A stretch of 64,000 nucleotides of DNA from Roseivirga sp. 4D4. GTDB taxonomy: Bacteria; Bacteroidota; Bacteroidia; Cytophagales; Cyclobacteriaceae. The stretch lies in the NCBI RefSeq assembly GCF_001747095.1, contig NZ_MDGP01000001.1, positions 107,001 through 171,000 on the forward strand, read 5' to 3'. Shown here piece by piece: positions 60,435 through 64,000 of this stretch. Under the pieces are notes generated by a model. That model was given only the letters and a program-made list of their open reading frames with translations, did not search any database and was not told the origin of the DNA. Positions within the stretch are counted from its first letter, which is position 1; each line of letters opens with the position of its first letter. The position numbers and the translations under genes are program-made.

Positions 60435-60773
60435 ATGGGTAAATATTCAATAGGAGAGTTCGAGGAGGTCATTCTACTTACAGTGGCTGTACTCTATGAA
60501 AATGCCTACGGTATATCGATTAAAGAAGACATTGAAAAGCGATTAGACCGAAAGGTTAGCGTAGGTGCTATGCGTACAGCGCTGAGTCGCCTGGAAAAGA
60601 AGGGTTTCCTGAAGTCTGAGTTTGGCGAAGCCACTGCGATTAGAGGTGGTAAGCGCAAACGCTTCTTTAGAGTAACACCTCACGGAAAGAAGGCATTAGA
60701 TAAGGTAATGGAAGATAGAAAGAAGTTATGGGGCGCTATACCCTCGATGGCTTTCGATTTTAAAATCACATGA
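60435..60773 (+). CDS. PadR-family transcriptional regulator (cassette 3)
   Basis: This 112-residue winged helix-turn-helix protein has NAYGISIKEDIEKRLDRKVS, the recognition segment GAMRTALSRLEKKGFLKSE and the wing RGGKRKRFFRVTPHGKKAL. It closely resembles the PadR of cassette 2. It overlaps the permease gene by four bases (ATGA), indicating coupled translation. Target and ligand are unknown; the direct repeat just upstream is the best candidate operator. Confidence 0.92.
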   Translation: MGKYSIGEFEEVILLTVAVLYENAYGISIKEDIEKRLDRKVSVGAMRTALSRLEKKGFLKSEFGEATAIRGGKRKRFFRVTPHGKKALDKVMEDRKKLWGAIPSMAFDFKIT

Positions 60774-63376
60774 ATAACTCATTCCAAACAGTTCTGCCAA
60801 AGCTGCCACTTCGGTTTTTGAAGTGGTTTTGCAGCCCCGATCTCATCGAGGATGTAGAGGGTGATTTGTCTGAACTGTTTGCCATTCGACAAGAGAAGAG
60901 CAAGGTCAAAGCAAGATTCTGGTTTTATCTGGATGTATTGCTACTCTTTCGCCCTGGTATTATTAAGCAAGTAGAATTCAACAAAGGTCTAAACCAATAC
61001 AGTATGTTAAGCAACTATTTAAAAATCGCATTTAGGAATGCCCTCAGGTACAAGGGCTATACTTTTTTAAACCTCTTTGGTCTGGTCGTAGGAATTGCCT
61101 CGACCATGCTCGTTTTGATGTGGATTGACGATGAAAGAAGCATCGATAAATTTCATGAAAATGGGGATGAGATTTATCAAGTCTTCAGAAATATGAAGCA
61201 GTCTAATGGGATGGTGTCCACCACTACTTCTACCCCTAAGCCGCTTGGCGATTTGGTCAGAGATGAGTACTCCGAAGTGGATCAAGTAGTATGGCTCAGC
61301 CAGACAAGGGAGATTAAAATCCAACTGGAAGATCAGCTTATCGATGAGGGGGGCAGTTTTGCTAGTCCAGAAGTACTAGATATGTTCACCTTTGAAATGC
61401 TTCTGGGAGATGAGTCAACCGCCCTCTCTAACGTGAGTAATATCGTTATTGCTGAAAGCGTGGCCCTGAAGTACTTTGGTCAGAACTGGAGGAACGAGGC
61501 CATGGGGAAAATCTTAAGAATTGAAGACGCATTTGACGCCATAGTCAGTGGAGTTTTTAAGGACTTAGGTGATAAGTCTACCTTGGATTTCAATTGGCTT
61601 ATGAATGCTCAGGTCTTCATCGGTGCTAATAGCTGGGTCAATGATTGGGGAAATGGGAGTTTCATGACCTTTATACGTATCAGTGATGAAAGCAAGGTTC
61701 AAACCGTTTCGGATAAGATCCTGATGGAAATTAAAGACCACACAGTGGGCAATCCAAATGCAGGTGATGAAGAGGTTATCATCTACAAGTTTGAAGACAC
61801 CTATCTCTACTCAAAATTTGATAACGGTGTGGTTTCAGGAGGTAGAATCGATTTTGTAAGAATCATGACCATTGTAGCCATTTTCATATTGATTGTGGCC
61901 TGTATCAATTTCATGAATTTGACTACCGCCAGATCGAGTAGAAGGTCAAAGGAGATCGGGCTACGTAAGGTCATGGGTGCTCCAAGGAAATCGATTAGAA
62001 CCCAGTTCTACTTCGAGGCTTTTTTATTAACCTTGATTGCCGTTGTGATCTCGGTGTTTGTAGTAATAATGGCAATGCCCTACTTCAACGATCTGGTGGG
62101 TAAACAATTGAGTATAGACTTTTCGGATCAAAGGACTTGGTATTTCCTTATAGGCCTGACTTTTTCAGTAGGACTTGTTTCAGGTAGTTACCCAGCAGTA
62201 CTACTACCCGCGATTAGCATTGTTCAGTCCATCAAGGGGGCTATGAAGCAGCCCTCTTATGCAGCGTATTTTAGAAAAGGACTTGTAATCTTTCAGTTCG
62301 CGGTATCTACACTACTAATTATTGGAACTACTGTAGTTTACAAACAAATCGATTATGTGCTCAATAAGGATTTAGGACTTAATAAAGACAATCTTCTGGC
62401 TGTTGCTATTGACCAGGGTATTTTGGGTCGCTTAGATACTTACAAAAGCGAGTTGATGAGGTTGCCAGATGTCAAAGCCGTCAGTGCTGCCTCTGGAAAC
62501 CCGCTGGATTATGGCAGATCGACAAGTTCTACGAATTGGGAAGGTAAAAATCCAGCAGATGGGTATGAAGTCAATGTCATGCTCACAGATGAAGACTTAA
62601 TCTCTACCATGGGTATGGAAATGCTTAAAGGCCGAGATTTCTCTTTGCAACTTGAGGACTCCACCAATTTTATTATCAATGAAGTGGCTGCTGAAATGAT
62701 GGGTTTCGATGATCCTCTGGGTAAAAAATTATCCTTCTGGGGGATTGATGGAAGAATCATAGGAGTAGTTAAAAACTTTCATATGAGAAACCTCTATGAA
62801 CCCATTGCTCCATTAATTATAACCTGCATCGATCCACAGCGGTCTAATGTGGTGCTAGTAAGAATTGGGGACAATATGAGCGAAACCATTAGCGCTATAG
62901 AGAAAGTTACAGCTGGTCTAAGTCCTGACTCTGAGTTCGAATATCAGTTTATTGATGAGGCCTATGAGGAAAGCTACCGCAATGAAAAGACTGTGAGCAA
63001 ACTAGCGAATATTTTTGCGCTTATCTCGATTTTGATTTCCAGCCTGGGGCTCTTTGGTCTAGCTTCTTATTCGGCTGAGCAAAGATCTCGAGAGATTGGG
63101 GTAAGAAAGGTACATGGGGCCTCAGTGCTACAAATCTTGATGCTTTTGTCTAAAGATTACTCTAAGCTTATTTTAATAGCCTTTGTTGTATCAGTACCTT
63201 TTGGATATATGGTGACACAAAACTGGCTCGATGACTTTGAGTTCAGAACCTCTCTGGATCCTCTGGTTTTCATTATCGCTGGCATTGTGGCTTTTCTGAT
63301 CGGTGTACTTACAGTAGCTGCTAAATCTTATCAAGCGGCTTCTGTTAATCCTGTCCGTTCATTGAAGCAGGAGTAG
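60770..63376 (+). CDS. PadR-linked orphan FtsX/MacB permease with prefix domain 2 (cassette 3)
   Basis: This 868-residue protein has an N-terminal prefix domain 2 (FLKWFCSPDLIEDVEGDLSE) to about residue 70, then the first helix FLNLFGLVVGIASTMLVLMW near 98-118. FtsX blocks near 365-475 and 745-860 follow, with coupling motifs SKEIGLRKVMGAP and SREIGVRKVHGAS. Its ATG overlaps the PadR stop. It is the third such cassette in 13 kb and also has no ATPase gene nearby. Two stem-loops follow it. Confidence 0.89.
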   Translation: MNNSFQTVLPKLPLRFLKWFCSPDLIEDVEGDLSELFAIRQEKSKVKARFWFYLDVLLLFRPGIIKQVEFNKGLNQYSMLSNYLKIAFRNALRYKGYTFLNLFGLVVGIASTMLVLMWIDDERSIDKFHENGDEIYQVFRNMKQSNGMVSTTTSTPKPLGDLVRDEYSEVDQVVWLSQTREIKIQLEDQLIDEGGSFASPEVLDMFTFEMLLGDESTALSNVSNIVIAESVALKYFGQNWRNEAMGKILRIEDAFDAIVSGVFKDLGDKSTLDFNWLMNAQVFIGANSWVNDWGNGSFMTFIRISDESKVQTVSDKILMEIKDHTVGNPNAGDEEVIIYKFEDTYLYSKFDNGVVSGGRIDFVRIMTIVAIFILIVACINFMNLTTARSSRRSKEIGLRKVMGAPRKSIRTQFYFEAFLLTLIAVVISVFVVIMAMPYFNDLVGKQLSIDFSDQRTWYFLIGLTFSVGLVSGSYPAVLLPAISIVQSIKGAMKQPSYAAYFRKGLVIFQFAVSTLLIIGTTVVYKQIDYVLNKDLGLNKDNLLAVAIDQGILGRLDTYKSELMRLPDVKAVSAASGNPLDYGRSTSSTNWEGKNPADGYEVNVMLTDEDLISTMGMEMLKGRDFSLQLEDSTNFIINEVAAEMMGFDDPLGKKLSFWGIDGRIIGVVKNFHMRNLYEPIAPLIITCIDPQRSNVVLVRIGDNMSETISAIEKVTAGLSPDSEFEYQFIDEAYEESYRNEKTVSKLANIFALISILISSLGLFGLASYSAEQRSREIGVRKVHGASVLQILMLLSKDYSKLILIAFVVSVPFGYMVTQNWLDDFEFRTSLDPLVFIIAGIVAFLIGVLTVAAKSYQAASVNPVRSLKQE

Positions 63377-63402
63377 TATAGGCATAGTGTCACTAACAGT
63401 GT

Positions 63403-63438
63403 CATCATCCTGCTCCGAAGGTTCGGAGCAGGATGATG
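63403..63438. other. Perfect 17-bp stem-loop after cassette 3
   Basis: CATCATCCTGCTCCGAA (63403-63419) and its exact complement (63422-63438) flank a two-base loop. There is no T run, so it is not a normal terminator. It may be a dispersed repeat unit or an RNA-stabilising hairpin. Confidence 0.75.
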
Positions 63439-63464
63439 TGAGTCTTTTATGACATAGACTAATT

Positions 63465-63492
63465 AAGGTCTCTTGAAAAAGAGGCCTTTTTT
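63465..63492 (+). terminator. Intrinsic terminator between cassette 3 and the next gene
   Basis: A 10-bp stem (63465-63474 and 63479-63488, AAGGTCTCTT / AAGAGGCCTT with one T-G pair) has a GAAA loop and leads into a T run. Confidence 0.85.
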
Positions 63493-63604
63493 CGTGCTCA
63501 GGGCCCATTCTAAAAATTTTCTTAATTTTTTTTAGAAATAAAAGTAGGGCAGAGTCCGGTGGTCGCGGTGTAAGGGTAAATATTTCATCTTAAAACTAGA
63601 AAGC

Positions 63605-64000
63605 ATGAAGAAGTTAAGATTTATATCACCCCTAATTGCAGTAGTATTCGCACTCGGTGTGTACTCTTGCGATAACGAAGAAGGAGCAGATCCTGCTTTA
63701 GATGATGATGCGTTGATTGCTGCCATAGAAGTGGCAAGTAATAAAGTGGAGGTAGACGCTGCTACACTGCCTCCAAGTTCAGTTTCAATTATTGAATCTG
63801 ATTTTTCTGAAAGTGAAGTATCCAGCGTTGCGATGGCTCCCGATTTAGGGTTCTCAGTTACCCTGATGAGGGCCAGCGGTACAAGAGTAGGCGAAATAGT
63901 CGTGATATTCTTTGACCTGACCGGTAGAGAATTAAGATCTATCCGAGACTTTTTAAGTCGAAGAAGAAAGCGAAGACAAGCCAGAGACTGTTTCGATTTT
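63605..64000 (+). CDS. Lipoprotein, partial (cut by the window end)
   Basis: The first 132 codons of a longer gene are visible; no stop occurs before the window end. A lipoprotein signal ends in VYSC (C20). The mature start is acidic (DNEEGADPALDDDALIAA). A basic cluster, SRRRKRRQAR, lies near residues 118-127, just before the cut. No family is recognised. It starts after a terminator, so it has its own promoter, which I could not place with confidence. Confidence 0.7.
   Translation, partial: MKKLRFISPLIAVVFALGVYSCDNEEGADPALDDDALIAAIEVASNKVEVDAATLPPSSVSIIESDFSESEVSSVAMAPDLGFSVTLMRASGTRVGEIVVIFFDLTGRELRSIRDFLSRRRKRRQARDCFDF

Overview
The window looks like chromosomal DNA from a marine, Roseivirga-like member of the Bacteroidota (order Cytophagales, inferred). 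The signs are a menG-porT gene pair (PorT belongs to the type IX secretion system), DUF5606 and DUF6588 proteins, many lipoproteins and M1 peptidases, weak ribosome binding sites, and promoters of the Bacteroidota -33 TTTG / -7 TAnnTTTG type. The clearest promoter precedes tRNA-Glu, with exactly 19 nt between the boxes. There are no rRNA genes, complete insertion sequences, phage genes or CRISPR arrays.

Layout. 0-4.6 kb: a tandem repeat, an AraC regulator and an arsenosugar cluster (DUF2064 protein, AhpD-like protein, ArsS, ArsM) ending in a strong terminator. 4.6-12.6 kb: a membrane protein, a TolB-like lipoprotein, an FtsX/MacB permease beside a TipA-like MerR regulator, and a divergent oxyR / dps-thioesterase pair with an OxyR-type operator. 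12.6-31.9 kb is mostly housekeeping: ppa, rsgA, waaA, an enoyl-CoA hydratase, a tyrosine phosphatase, lysC, fbp, engB, an FKBP isomerase, menG, porT, an M1 aminopeptidase and gap. It also holds two orphan toxin-immunity-like genes upstream of engB and a heptanucleotide satellite at the end of lysC. 32.1-41.4 kb: tRNA-Glu with a duplicated 3' end, a second FtsX permease, a 50-residue PspC-like protein, trehalase, a sarcosine-oxidase-like flavoprotein, an ECF sigma factor with a probable membrane partner, and a secreted hydrolase.

41.4-47.4 kb is the most accessory part. Two tracts of GC-rich palindromic repeats, in which smaller palindromes are inserted inside larger ones, flank an acetyltransferase gene. 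A SnoaL-like gene and its YafY/WYL regulator follow, with two nearly identical operators. Next is an AT-rich 1033-residue gene encoding SIR2, STAND NTPase, TPR and a cold-shock-like C-terminal domain, which is a single-gene anti-phage candidate.

47.4-50.2 kb is a 3-keto-glycoside operon (two DUF1080 proteins and a Gfo/Idh/MocA oxidoreductase). 50.2-63.4 kb carries three separate PadR + orphan-permease cassettes, each preceded by a repeat that may be its operator. Between them lie a DUF2177/DUF1295 pair, a secreted protein and a vanadium-haloperoxidase-like lipoprotein. The window ends inside a lipoprotein gene. With the permeases at 7.4 and 32.6 kb there are five full-length FtsX/MacB paralogues here and no ABC ATPase gene.
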